From the NCBI GenBank assembly GCA_039720395.1, contig CM077821.1:40608792-40672791 (forward strand): a DNA stretch of 64,000 nt, read 5' to 3'. Source of the DNA: Liquidambar formosana. Taxonomy: Eukaryota; Streptophyta; Magnoliopsida; Saxifragales; Altingiaceae. The notes under the pieces are model-generated. The model saw nothing but the letters and a program-made list of their open reading frames with translations, searched no databases and had not been told where the DNA came from. Shown piece by piece: positions 32,143 through 45,162 of this stretch. The translations under genes were made by a program, and so were the position numbers. Positions within the stretch are counted from its first letter, which is position 1. Every line of letters begins with the position of its first letter.

Positions 32143-34287
32143 ATTACTGTTAATTAATTTACTTGATTAATTACTGTTAATAGTGGTTGGACCAACACCA
32201 TTTTGCGCCATCAAGCATATACCGTTATGTTAACCACAAAATTTGGGTAAAATCGTGCCTGAATGCCAACGATTTGGGACTTCTTCATGAGGGTCCAGCC
32301 ATAAAGTTGGTGGAATTTACCCCCATTTTACCAGCCATCAATGAATGGGTTATGGATTTTCTTTCCTTTTTTCTTTTTCCTTGTTTTTGGCATTAGTAAA
32401 GTATCCCACTTTATGCATTCAAAACTTGTTTGCAATCATTAAAATTTTTTACTGGGTTTTCATTTGGTTGCATGCCTCCTGGGATTTGTGCACTTCCAGC
32501 CACGGAATTATTGGAAAATTCTCATCACATTAAATAAATAATAAAAAACCAGCTATTAAGAAAAAATATAATTTAGTTCTTCCACACATGACATTAATGT
32601 AACTTGATTACACTATTTTTCCCATCAGCAACTATTTCTTTCTGCATTTTGCTCACGTGGTGTATCATTCACATATGCTTTACCTTTACAAATCAAATTT
32701 TCAGCCATTTCTAGAATCAAATTTTCAGCCATTTCCATCAAGCAAGAAAAGTAATTCAGCTATTTCTATCAAGCGAGAAAAGTAATACAAATTATATGTT
32801 ACTTTTTTGTATTCAATACCCAAAACTTGTGGTGGGACCGACGATTTTTGTTACAATAGTGATAAGCAGCCATGATTTTAGTCCTAACTAAAAAAAAAAA
32901 AGAAAGAAAAGAAAAAAAATAGCTGTGCAATAGCTTTTATAGAACCAGGACACTGCTTAACAAATTAATTTGCCATTTCACTCTTCTTTCCCTTTCCTCT
33001 ACCCATTTTCCAATCCCCAAAACAACTTCTCACGTTTGAATACTCCTATTACAACCGAAATATAGGTACATAACCCATACAAGATCTGCATACTAATTTT
33101 TGAAAGGTCACTCCATGTAGATGACATAATTTAATACAAATGCCAACATTAGGCACTTCTATTAACATTGAAAGAGATAGAGGAGAGTCTAAGGGTTTTC
33201 TTACAATATAATGGTCATTTAGCAGTATTGGTCTAGCCAAATAGGGTTATTCTCTTACAACTTATATTTAAAGAATAAAAAAGCAATAGAGCTGCATCTA
33301 GTCTCACCAACTGAAAATCCTGAAACAAATGCAAGGAATTAGAACCTAATAAACCTAGAAAAATGAAAAATGAAAATTGAAAAGAAAGGCTTTGAAGTTG
33401 CTAGCTGGACACATGCACTTGATTACTCCTAGGTTGCATACAGCTTTCCCTGAGTAAATTTTGGTGGTTGAAAGGTAAGAAAAGACCTGTCAAATATAGC
33501 ACAAAACAGAACTAAAAAGATGAAGGAAAGTAAATAATATCTAACGAAAAGAAATTAAGATAATAGAAGCCATTACCTATTGGTGCTTTAGTTCAAATGA
33601 CCGATAAGGCTGCTTTCATGGAAAAGGTCTAATATAAGATGCTTAATGGAAATGGTTCCCCAAATAAATCATTGGGAAAGGCAAAAAGGGAAGGGGAAAA
33701 AAAAGAAAAAATTCAGCATAGTCCCGTTTGTAAACAGGACATCCCAAGCTATCAACTTGTCAATAAAACCTGTACAACTCAACTACAATTTATCGACTAG
33801 AAAAATATGAGAAATATCTAATATCTAAACTTAACAAAGAAATTAATATCAAATTAACCAATCGCAACGGGGCAAAGCAGGGACCGGTTTTTTAATGCCC
33901 TATTGACTTTTTATCCTATTCCCACCCCAAAACCATTTGGGGTATTGCTTCTTTTAACCATCCCCGCCCCAATAAGTACTTTAAACAGTCTAGATTAGTG
34001 GGGAAAATCCACAATATAGTTACACAAGGTATTATGGCAGCAGGCAGCATGAGCAACTGACATCACTTAGACATATTGGGCCACTATTCAAGGTTTAGAA
34101 AACAAATATAATTCTCTAACTGAGCTTCAGCTTTATTAAAAAAAAAGATGTTATCACTTTAAACAAAAATCTCGACTTATTAATATGGCAATATGAACTG
34201 TTATCAATCAAATATTATTAACAAAGGCTATTACGTTAATATGGCAGCATAAGCAACTAAATGTCAGAATCAGCTTAAAATATTTAC
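32143..34287. other. Non-coding part of D2
   Basis: Collinear with D1 4090-6592, without the Stowaway MITE. No gene is recognised. Confidence 0.5.
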
Positions 34288-34635
34288 CCCATCACTAGAT
34301 GACTTATCCACATCTATATAATCATATATTGTCGCATAACCATGTGGTTCCACAGTCGATGCACCTAGAAACAAAGAAAAACAAGATAAGCACTAAGTAA
34401 ATATCAAAATTACCTTAAGAAGAAAAAAGTATTAGAAACTACTTAAATAATTAGTACAATTATTATCTTGCATTTCAGCAGTCCACAACCATATTTGAGC
34501 GCACATCAATGCTTCCATAGTCTTTGGATGAAGTCTACTCCGATGTGGACTCACCAATCTGCCACTTGTGCTAAAAGCAGATTCTGAAGCAACAGTTGAT
34601 ACACTATTATCAACAATTGAAATAGATAAAAAAAT
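34288..34635 (-). pseudogene. hAT transposase C-terminal fragment (D2)
   Basis: Same fragment as D1 6593-6945: ASESAFSTSGRLVSPHRSR, then ALMCAQIWLWTAEMQ, plus the acidic tail block. The catalytic core is absent. Confidence 0.8.
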
Positions 34636-35231
34636 AAACATAATTTTTTTGAAAAGAAAGAATAATTTTTAAAAAAAAAAAAAAAAAAAAAACCTCCAAA
34701 TGCGACTTTGCAATAACCAATAATCATCAATGAAGACACTTGCAAGGCACTAGTATAATCAAAACATACCAAGATGTAAACTCAACTTAAATTTAATGTT
34801 GAATATGATTTCTTAAAAAATTAAATAGCTGGCACCTCTTCCAAAAATTCTGGCAATTCATCATATATTTGCCTCAGCTCATCCAATTATATATCAATTA
34901 AAGAAATGAATTGTTAAGGGAAAACAAAACTCAAATGCAAGCATTAGCAAGCAGAGAAGACCAACAAAAACCTTGTGTCATGAAGCATGAAATTTGTACT
35001 AATAGTTAAATCACTATTAATGCCTGACCTCATCACAGAAACCCTCTTTCACTATTGTCCCAGAACCCTTCTCTTTACTTCTATTTACATCAAGAACACC
35101 AATGCCTCACAGGTCGAATGTTAACTCTCTTGTGTTTCGGCCTATACCTACCCAAGAAAAATGAAAAGGGCAGATACCAACATTAAGAAATCAAAATTTT
35201 GTAAACACCCAGATGGGCAGATTGTAAACAC

Positions 35232-35660
35232 CTGATTCCAGGCAAATTCAATCCCTTCATACTCATCAAAAGCTCTATAACTACAAACTTTGAATGGAAA
35301 ACCATGAAGAACCCACTAATACTAACATCCCAAAGTCCCAAAAGGAGTACAAATTTTACAAATATAGGAAAAGGGAAAATAGAGAATTCAGAGAAGAGAA
35401 GCTCCATACATTGTTTTAAAGCTCTTTTGCCAAGAATTTCATTGTACTGCAAAAATAGCAAGATTGTTCTCAAATACCAAACTCAAATCTATAAAAGCTA
35501 GACACCATACAAGGAATAGAAAATGAAAAACAAGAAACAGAAAGCAAAAAACCCAAAGCAAGAGAAAAAAAAGGGGTATTTAGTATTTATCCTTCCATAT
35601 CTTCCAGTAGGATCAACTTCAACAAATTCAAAATAATCTGGTTCATCAAGGGAGCCAAAA
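35232..35660 (-). pseudogene. WNK-type kinase 5' fragment (D2)
   Basis: Copy of D1 7478-7910. The first piece reads FEFVEVDPTGRYGR, slightly closer to the usual EFVEVDP of WNKs than the D1 version (SKFVEVDP). The same scrambled glycine loop shows that the damage predates the duplication. Confidence 0.75.
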
Positions 35661-36392
35661 TTTAAGCCAATACAAGCTCCCCTTCTTCTTCTTCTTCTTG
35701 TTGCTCAGACAGTAATCTTCTATATACTAATCACACAAGTTTATGCAAAATTATTTAGAATTTAAAGGTAAATCAGGTCTCTTATCTTGTCCTAAAATCC
35801 TAGAGAATTCCTATACATGCCTTTGTCCATAACTAAAGAAACCATTCACATATTGTAAACATATGAAGCATTCTGCTTGGTAATTTTAGTGAGCATACAA
35901 TGACTTAAAGTGCAAAACTCAAAGCATCCACCCAGGAATAAACCCATTGACTTGTTGGGCATGAGTTAATGCAGCCATCTGGTTTGAACCTACAGGATTA
36001 TACCTGCATCGAAAAATTAAATAAAAGGGAGAGAATACGAGGTTAGCCTTTGAAGTGGCCTCCAAGAAGAAAAGGATGGAAATTGGGAAATTTAAAGTTT
36101 ACCCAATTTACAACATGGGATTGCATTCTAAAGGCTGGAAGATCCCCTGAGATTGAGCTTACTGCTGGCCATAAGGAATAATTTGCTGGCCACCTTCCCA
36201 TGACAATCGAAGGTGATTTTTTGCATTAATTTCAAAGTAGTATAGGTAAGAAGATATATATCAACAAAATTATGTTTTATGGCCAGTTTTTAAGAACCAA
36301 AACATCAAAATACATTCAAAGTTTCTAATTTTATTTTCCTTCCTTTCATCAGGATTCTCATAATAAGTACAGTGGATAACAGAAAATTACAC

Positions 36393-37228
36393 CATATGGG
36401 CAGGCTCTACAATTGGGTACCCTAGTTTTATCTCTAAACATCATCACAAACTCAACTGAAATTCATAAAATTTGAAAGAATGAGCTCCATATCATTTGTC
36501 TAAACCAAAATTTAGACAATCTATGAAGTATTTTGAATTAAAAAACCCAAACCATTACTGTAAGTTACAACAACCAGATACAAGAAAACTAGAGCAATAA
36601 AGAACTGAGTTTAGTTTACTTAGCATGAGATTGGATTCTTTACGATGTGATCCATGGTCAACAATGATCACACCATCTCTTTCTCCCACCTTATATGGCT
36701 TCTGTCCAAATCTGCCACTTCCAGTAGCCAAGCATAACTTTTTTTTATAAACATTGGCTTTTTGTGGAATCTTTCTTTAATTCAATAGATCTAGGAAAAT
36801 CCCATCTAGGATTTCTTCCACTTTCACCTATTGATGATCTTTAATTATCTCATAAACAAAGAAAACACCAATCATTGACCACCCAAATGATGAATGAATA
36901 AATACACACGTATATGCACTAATACACATGACAGAATTGTTTTATACAATATGTTAACTTAGGAGGTTTTATACAATATTTTAACTTATGATTTTATAAA
37001 TTTTCACTAAGGGTTCATTGAGATTGCCCCAATTAAAACGCTTCAAATGCTTAGATTCAAAGAAACCAGAAACAGGATGAGTTGCAAGATCTGGAACTGA
37101 ATATTAACTTTTTACATTTTCTACTTCTGCATTTCATGGAAAAAATTTTAAAAATAAAAAACGACGGGAGGGGTAAAGTACCTTTTAACTGCAAATTGAG
37201 AAGAGATATATGAGGACTCCATTGACAT
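36393..37228 (-). pseudogene. SIRB: SirB 5' fragment (D2)
   Basis: Copy of D1 8646-9461. Exon 36620-36737 reads VGERDGVIIVDHGS, which fits the family better than the D1 DDV. Exon 36393-36455 carries one extra base (ACTAGGGTAC for ACTGGGTAC), so GYPIVEPAHM is out of frame. The catalytic remainder is missing here too. Confidence 0.75.
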
Positions 37229-38581
37229 CTTGGCTACCACACCTTAAAATTCCAGCCACTTGTCTGTAGAAGTCCAGTTTTTCAAAAAGAAAATTTTAAA
37301 TAATACTCATAATTAATATTTTTCTTTAAAAAGAAAAAAAGGAAAAAAGAAAAAAGGAAAGATCAAATATCAAGTAAATAATTCTTAGACATAAACTAAA
37401 TCACTGAAAACAGAACAGTAAATTTTTTAGTAAACAAAGCAAGCAGAAACAATCTCTCCTGAATATTGATCACTAAGGACGAAAGGTCAGCAACAAGACC
37501 AGTATTGTCTACAGGGTGGAGCTGTTCATTGGTCCCCAAATCTGCTTCCCATATTAATTTTTTGTGGCATTCAAAATTATGTTATGTTTTAATGACACTG
37601 GTGCTGCCAATTTTCCCAGATTCAACTATGACTAATTGCATGATTCCACATTTTAATTAGCAATTTCCAAGCACTTTCTTGCTTTCAGAAGCAACAATTT
37701 GCATTGATTTTTAAGTCTTACAAGCTATAAAGTACTTTCAAAATCCCATCCACACAGTACAATAATATTTCTCAAATTTAAGCGTTCTTACAGGGACTTG
37801 AGCAAGATAAAAGTAGAAAATAATTTCAAAACACGTCTTCTCCGAACCCGAATCTCAAAATTTTCCTATATTCTCCATTTGGTTGTTGAGAAAATACAGG
37901 AAAACAAAAGAGAATATGAATGTGAGCACTTAGATTACAAATAAAAAAAGTTCCCCAGCTCGCCTGAGACTTTAGGCGACTATAAAGTGTAGTTGAGTTG
38001 AGTTGAGTTGAGTTCTATAAAATTCTGCATCTTGGGAAATAAGAATCCCTCTTCTCCCTTTTCCTGAATTTTCTCACCAACCAAATAGATGCTTAATGAT
38101 CGAATAAACCCTAAAATTTATAATTGCGAAACCCTTATCACATTTCACATCTCACAAAAAATTCGTCACAAAACACATCACAATATCATAATCACATTTC
38201 ACATCTCACAACCTATCGCAGACCAATTTTCTAAAAACAATGAAACAGTTACACAAGCAATCAAGCGTAAATCACAGACGAAACGAAGAGATCCCCTCAA
38301 TCCCCCAAAACCCTCAAACACCCCAGATCCCTCCCTAGATCCATCAATTACCTCTTCTTAAGAAGCCAAAACAAAAAATTACCAAGGAAACCAGTCAAAC
38401 CCGAATAGCATAGAAAAAATTGCTTCAAAATAAAAAAATTTCTTTAGTCATTTATTTGTACATATCATGAAGAAAAAAAAAATGTTCGTGAAAAATAAAA
38501 TTAAAAAAAAACAAAAAACAAAAAAAAAAAAAAAAAAAAAAAAAACCCTAGATTCATGAGAAAGGTGTTACCTGTTACCGT

Positions 38582-38797
38582 TCACAATGGGGGACCTTGG
38601 ATGCTGTCGATGACGAAAGGAGATCGTCTGTGAGTCTTGACAATGGTGGATCTAAGCCGACGGAAGCGGAACATCCACCGATGGTAGAGCTTTGGTGTCG
38701 GCGGCGGATGGCAGATCCTCGGCGTCAACGCCGGATGATCAAGATTCGACTTCAACGGCGTGGTCGAGCAGTTCAGTACGACGTCAGCTGCGTGACC
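38582..38797 (-). other. GC-rich segment fused to the U-box fragment (D2)
   Basis: Counterpart of 13607-13822, with the same junction and the same putative splice donor. Confidence 0.4.
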
Positions 38798-39368
38798 CCT
38801 AAAACCCAAGCCAATGACTCAACGATTGGATAATTTCCGATATTTGTTTCGGCCTTAATTAGTTATTGGAACAAATTGGAGAATACTCAGAGCTTCTTCG
38901 AGACCAGCAACTTGGCCATTCTTGAAACATGTTATGACAAACGATACCATGGCCTTAGCTATGCCATCTGCTTCCACCATTAAAATTCCTATTTTTTTGG
39001 TTCTTCACCGCTAGTACTTTCAATTGCGCGCCTCAGTGTTTTCAGTTGCAAATGAGGCTGCGAAAGGTCATTAATGAGTTGAACAGCGTGGAGTTTATTG
39101 AGGACTGGTTTTGGGGTTGGAATTGGATTGACACCATTTTGGGTGCACCTATGCCTGCATAAGGCGGAGAGGTGTGATTTGGCGTTAAAATCGGAGTCTA
39201 TTGCAAGGGCTGTTTGGTGAATGGACAAGTTCTATTCTTGCATTGGAATAACCAATGTTGGATGCTCTCTCCATCATATGTGATGCCGGTGATAACCGTT
39301 ACCGTATCTTTCATGGTTTCAAGAGATATTGAGCAGATGAAATAGGGAGGAACTTCAACATTATCCAT
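38798..39368 (-). pseudogene. Truncated U-box (PUB) pseudogene (D2)
   Basis: Counterpart of 13823-14392, with ICSIS in place of ICPIS, a stop after KQPLQ and further frameshifts. It is truncated at the same point in the ARM-like region. Confidence 0.85.
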
Positions 39369-39522
39369 GGAAATATTGGACGAAATAGAAATATGGCGTG
39401 CAGAGAATAAGAGGCTCAAGGTGGAGATTAAGTTTGAACAGTGGTAAGGAGAGAATCAGAGGCAACTAATAATATGAAGCACCTATTTAGAAAGAAAAGT
39501 GCGGGATTGATTTCTTAGTGGG

Positions 39523-39918
39523 CTGCCAATGCTACCCCTCAATCTTATTTAATCTGCACCTCCCATTTTTTTAAAGTTTTATGAAAAATGTAAAAGATTT
39601 TTATAAAAAAACTGACCGCAAAATCCACTAGAAAACATTTTGAACAACTTTGTGAAAAAAAGTTTTTTCCAAATTTGTCATTTAAGTGGGCTTTTTTGGT
39701 TATTTACAATCTTTGTTTTATTTTTGGCTAATATTAAGTCCACTTAATTGACAAATTTTGAAAAAAATCTTTTGTACGAAGTTGTTCAAAATGATGTTTA
39801 CTAATAGATAAAGTATATAACCTGTTTTTATAAAAATCTTCTACAAAGTATATTTTTCGTAAAATTTTGAAAATTTAAGAAAAGGAATTAGAAGTGCAAA
39901 TAAGATTGAGGGTGGCAA
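39523..39918. mobile_element. MITE-like inverted repeat (D2)
   Basis: Counterpart of 14547-14941. Confidence 0.6.
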
Positions 39919-42900
39919 TAATCTCACGGGGCATTAAATTTGGTGGTAAAAGATAAACAAAATTTAGCGAGTTTACATAGCCATTCATGTATTTTAAAAA
40001 GATTAGGGTTGGCAAATCTGGCCCCGTGGAATGGTATTGAAATGGAAAATTTACATTCTATGTATGTTCAATGTTCAAACCTTTTACACTGTAAATTAAA
40101 TGATGAATCTTCGTAAAAATGATCGTGTAACCTCTATAAATGAAGTACTTCCGATACAGGTAACCATGTCGATAATTATAAGTACTCCCATAAATTAAGG
40201 TTCATCGTATCATTCAATTTAGGACGAGTCAAACACGTACGCTCTTACTCCAAATAGACATCTAGAAAGACTCATAAATCAATTCAAAAAAAAGTTTATT
40301 TCTAGTAAAAAGGCAGACTTAATGGGCGCACCCACTCACAATAAACTCACTAGCTACTTGAGTAATGGACAAGGCCTTCATTCTAATTCTAATGTGTAGG
40401 TCCAAACTCCAAACCCGCCATGCTAAGTAAAATGGTTACTCTTATCCTTTCGAAAATACTTTATTTCTGGTAAAAAAGGTTGCTCCCACATCAATTAAAA
40501 ATTTTATGGGTTGAAGACGCAAAATTATCCTTTAAAGTCAAAAGGACTCGAGACCGACCCGCTCCAACTTCCACACTCTCTCTCTCTCTCTCTCTCTCTT
40601 TTCCCTCCCATCACGAGCAACCTTTTTTCCTTTTTCCTCTGTTTTTCTGATGGAACCCTTTTCTCCATCCTTTCTTTCTTCTAAAGACCTCATTTGACAT
40701 CCCATACTAGTTTGAAACTTGACCATATTGTTTGAAATAAAAAAAATAGAAAGAAAAACATTTTAAAAAAAGGATTGAGAGATCTATATCTTATGAAATT
40801 AATTAGATGTCAAAATAAATAAATAAATAAAATAGACGTCCTTATGAATCCATATGGTTTCACAAGTAAGAGCACACGTGCATGGCATGAGATGTAGTTA
40901 TATTTAATTAATTTATTTATTTATAACCATTGTCCCTTAACATGTAGCAATATTTCTGTATAACCTTGAATCCGATATTAGTATTTCAATTATTTGAACA
41001 AATATGTAGCAAAAGATTTGAGACCCTTCCCATTCATAGCCTGGGCAATTAATCAATTATTAAGAAAGTCTCAGTCAATTCATCTATATCTATACTACCT
41101 ATAAAAGGCTGAATGTTAGAAAATTTTTGAATTCTTATATTACCCTTAAAAAATACCATAATGCCAACACTACCCTCAACCCTAATAAATGATAAGTATT
41201 TCCTACTCCATCTACTCATACTTTTGTTCTTATTATATACACCCTTATTATAACGTCTAAAACTCTCTTGCTATCCTTTTTGGTTTCTAATTCGTACTTC
41301 CGACATCCTTCTAGGTTTCCAATACATTTTCCCTTTTTTTTTTTTTTTGGCAGCCATTAACAGAAGAATAACAAGGTTAGGTTATTCTCTAATAGTAGAA
41401 GAATAAGATCAGCATTGGAGGTATCTACGGCTGATTCTATCAATCTGAAACCAAGAACTTGATCTTTAAAGGTTAGTCTTTCTCAAACACTGTTTTGTCC
41501 ATTAAGTTTCATATTATAATTCTGTTTTCCTTACTAAATATTTGGCTTTGAGAAAATTGCGGAATTTGGATCCTTCATAGGATTCCTTTTTTTTTTTTTT
41601 TTTTTTTTTTTTTTCTATAAGAATCTTGTAAGACTTTTCATAGCTATTGGATTGTTTGGTTTCTAAATGAATATCAATACCTTTGTTTTTCCAACTTTGC
41701 CTTGGTTAGTGTATCAACATTAATTCAAGTATGATACAGGCGAGGACCTTAACATCGGCACTAGAGCTGCGGGGTCTAATCTTAGAGGCATACCCATAGA
41801 TTGTTGTATTATGTTTTCTAGCAAGTACTCTCTATCAGATTGGCTCCATTGGGACTCATAGGTAAGTGCATTAATTCAACAAATTAATAGTCCACTATCA
41901 TAATTTATTATTATCAGACATATTTTAATTTATTTTTTTCTAATTGTTGTTGCGATCTTTTAATATAGGAGTTCGTTGGGTTTAAATCAAGATACAAGGA
42001 TGTATGAAAAACAAAATATGTTGGCAGAGAAATCACCAAAAATGGAGTTAACTAAGGGAGAGATGTCCTCACAAGCATGCATTTATCCTATTGTCCACGC
42101 ATGAGTTTCTCTTATAATAAAAAAATATGTTTATATTCAATTGTGTTACCATTGATTCATTGTTTTATATTTCCTTAACAGTTGTTACCATTCAACTTTC
42201 AATTTAATGCCGAGGGCAGACTGGGCATATGGTCCATGCATGAAACTTGAACGGAAGACCTTGGATTAGTCAAGGAAGGTTCTCTCTTTCTCTCTTTCAT
42301 GATGGTGCCGAGATCATTTTTCTATTATCTACCATTAAGTATATTATATATTATTTTTCATTAATTACATAATTTAATTAGAAGACATGAGTTATTATTA
42401 ATCTAAAATATAACAAAAAATTAATTGATGGTTGTAATCAATTTTCTTATCATTTTTTTCTTTTTTTTTTTTTTTTTTTTTTGCTCAATCTCTCTCTAAT
42501 GCTATCCGTTTCTTTCTTTCTTTGCCCTATGAATATGAATGGTCGAATGAAGCATCAATCTTTCTTCACTCTAGGTTGATTAAAAATCCATGAAAAAAGA
42601 TATCAATTTTCTTGTTTTTCTATTCTTTTTTGTTATTATTATTTTTCTTTTTTACATCCTCAATCTCTTTCTGATTTTCTCTTGCAGATTTGAAAATCCC
42701 TTTGTAAGAGTTGTCAATTTTGTTTTTTGCTCAATCTCTCTCTGATGTCGTTCTGATTTTCGTAGATTAAAAATCCCTTTGTAAGTTTAATCAATTTTAT
42801 TTATTTTTGATATTTTACATTTAATTTATATTTTATATTTTACATTTTGTTTATAGTGATTTTTTGAATACACTGTGTTGAAATATGTTGTCATGGTTAG

Positions 42901-43589
42901 AGGATATTGCCCCAATTGTATAGTGCCATTTCATATTCTTGAAAAATCTATTGTAAATGCATGTTGATCATGTTTTAGGGCTTTGGTTAATAGCTTTTGA
43001 GTTTGTTTAAATTCAAGGTTTTTTTTTAATCATAAAGCTAGGTATGACATACTTGATTTGAAGAAAATATATGTGTACTGTTTATCTATTTGCCAGCTTT
43101 GAATAATATAACAAGATTTTTATTATTGACCAATAATAGGTTAAACCTTCAACAGAAAAGTAAATAAATCATAGAATGTAAGCCTTCAATCCCTTACTAA
43201 CCCCCTTTCAGCTTCAATTTTTTTTTTTTTTTTTTTAATATCTAATGCTTTGGTGCCTTCTAACCCCTTTCAGCTTCAAATTTTTTATTTTTTTTAATAT
43301 CTAATGCTTTGGTGCCTTCTGATTTGATAAAAAATCATTAAAAGGAGAACCTAAACAAGATTTCCATTATTTCCACCAATTCATAGCTAATGTAAGTTTT
43401 CATTACCTTCTACTCTTTGTTTCATACATATATTTTTTGTCCTAGCTAAGTAGAAAGCCAATGAAAAATAATTTAAACTTGCTGATTCTGCTTTAAATCA
43501 CAGTTGGGTTGTTTTATATATATTTCTATGAACCTGAATATAATAGTGTGATTTAATTCTCATATATAGATTTAGTTCATATGGTTATT

Positions 43590-44012
43590 GTACCATTCTT
43601 TGCATAGTTGATTTTTTAGAGAATCAATAATTTTTTTTAAGAGAATCATATGGCTATTGTATATATTACTGGTTTGGAAAAAAACATTATAAGAATGCTT
43701 TGTTATAAATATTTTAGGCCTGGAATGCTTTGTACAATTCTTTGCATAGTTGATTTTTTAGAGAATCAATAATTTTTTTTTTTTAAGAGAATCATATGGC
43801 TATTGTATATATTGCTGGTTTGGAAAAAAAAACATTATAGGAATGCTTTGTTATAAATATTTTAGGCCTGGAATGCTTTGTACAATTCTTTGCATAGTTG
43901 ATTTTTTAGAGAATCAATAATTTTTTTTTAAGAGAATCATATGGCTATTGTATATATTGCTGGTTTGGAAAAAAACATTATAGGAATGCTTTGTTATAAA
44001 TATTTTAGGCCT
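43590..44012 (+). repeat. Triplicated 140-bp unit, D2-specific
   Basis: Three direct copies starting at 43590, 43732 and 43880, each running from GTACAATTCTTTGCATAG to ATATTTTAGGCCT. The junctions read GGCCTGGAATGCTTTGTAC. GGAATGCTTTGT also occurs inside the unit, so short homology probably guided the expansion. D1 units have one copy. Confidence 0.9.
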
Positions 44013-44134
44013 TAATTTTCTCCCCCTTCTTTTAATATCATTAGTTTATTATTCTAGCTTACATGTATTTGATGTCATTGTTAATGTTTATTACATGGAA
44101 TCTCTAATATATTTTGTCATATTCATTTATATAT

Positions 44135-45162
44135 GGGGAGGGATCCATTTACACCCAGTGTAAATAAAAACCTTTTACACCTTTTTTAGGCCTTAGATGT
44201 ATTTTCATCCAACGGTTTTCAGTTTAGCCTCACTTTTAATACCCTTAAATACCATATTTAGGGTCAAAATCGGGTCAGGCTCTAATAAAACCCAAGCACT
44301 TTCAAGTAGAACTCCAAGTCCCCAACCCATTCTCTCTCTCTCTCTCTCAGGTCTCAAGCCCTAACTCATGCCATGGCTGCGATCAGACCCAATACATGTT
44401 CGCACCAACTTGGAAATGCAATGGATATCCTACAATTGGAATATAATTATCGTGAATAAAAATAATTTATTGGCCATTAATCCTCTTAAACACATTTGTT
44501 GCGAACTGGAAATTATAGGGGAACTTGGTTCTGCAATAATCTTTGATAATTTTATTTTTTTTTTCAATATTGCTGGGCAGTTGCTACTCAATATTGCAAT
44601 GCCATCTCCCCCTAGGATTTGGCTATAGATTTGCGATTGGCATTTGCAATGGGGTTTTTTTTTTTTTGGCACTAAGGAAAAGGAAGCTAAATAGCAGCAC
44701 CATAACAAAAACTCGAGTTAGAAGACATAATTTCCTACAATTGAGTAAGGAGAGAGATACACCACAATGGTGGAATGGGATCTTTGTTTTACCATTGAAT
44801 CCACCTAGCACATTACTTTATTAGCCGAGGTATATACTAAATATACAAGAACATCAAGGAAATGGCACGGATTGTGAGACATTGGTTCTCATTTGCGGGC
44901 CACACCATTCCACTAATAGTATCTACCTTGCCATGACTGATTGGGACTTGAGAGAGGGGAGACGTAAACGAGGATGGGTTGGAGTTCAAGTTGAAAGAAT
45001 TGGGTTTGGGTTTAATTCTAATTTGATTGAATTTCGACCCATATATGGAGTCAAAATGTATAAAGAGAAACTGAACTGAACCGGTGGATGAAAATAGATC
45101 TACAGGCCCAAAAAAGGTGTAAGACGTTTTCACTTACACTAGGTGTAAATAGATCCCTCCCC
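44135..45162. mobile_element. Mutator-like TIR element (D2)
   Basis: Same element as at 20918 and 24818, with the TTTATATAT 9-bp duplication on both sides (44126-44134 and 45163-45171). Confidence 0.85.
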
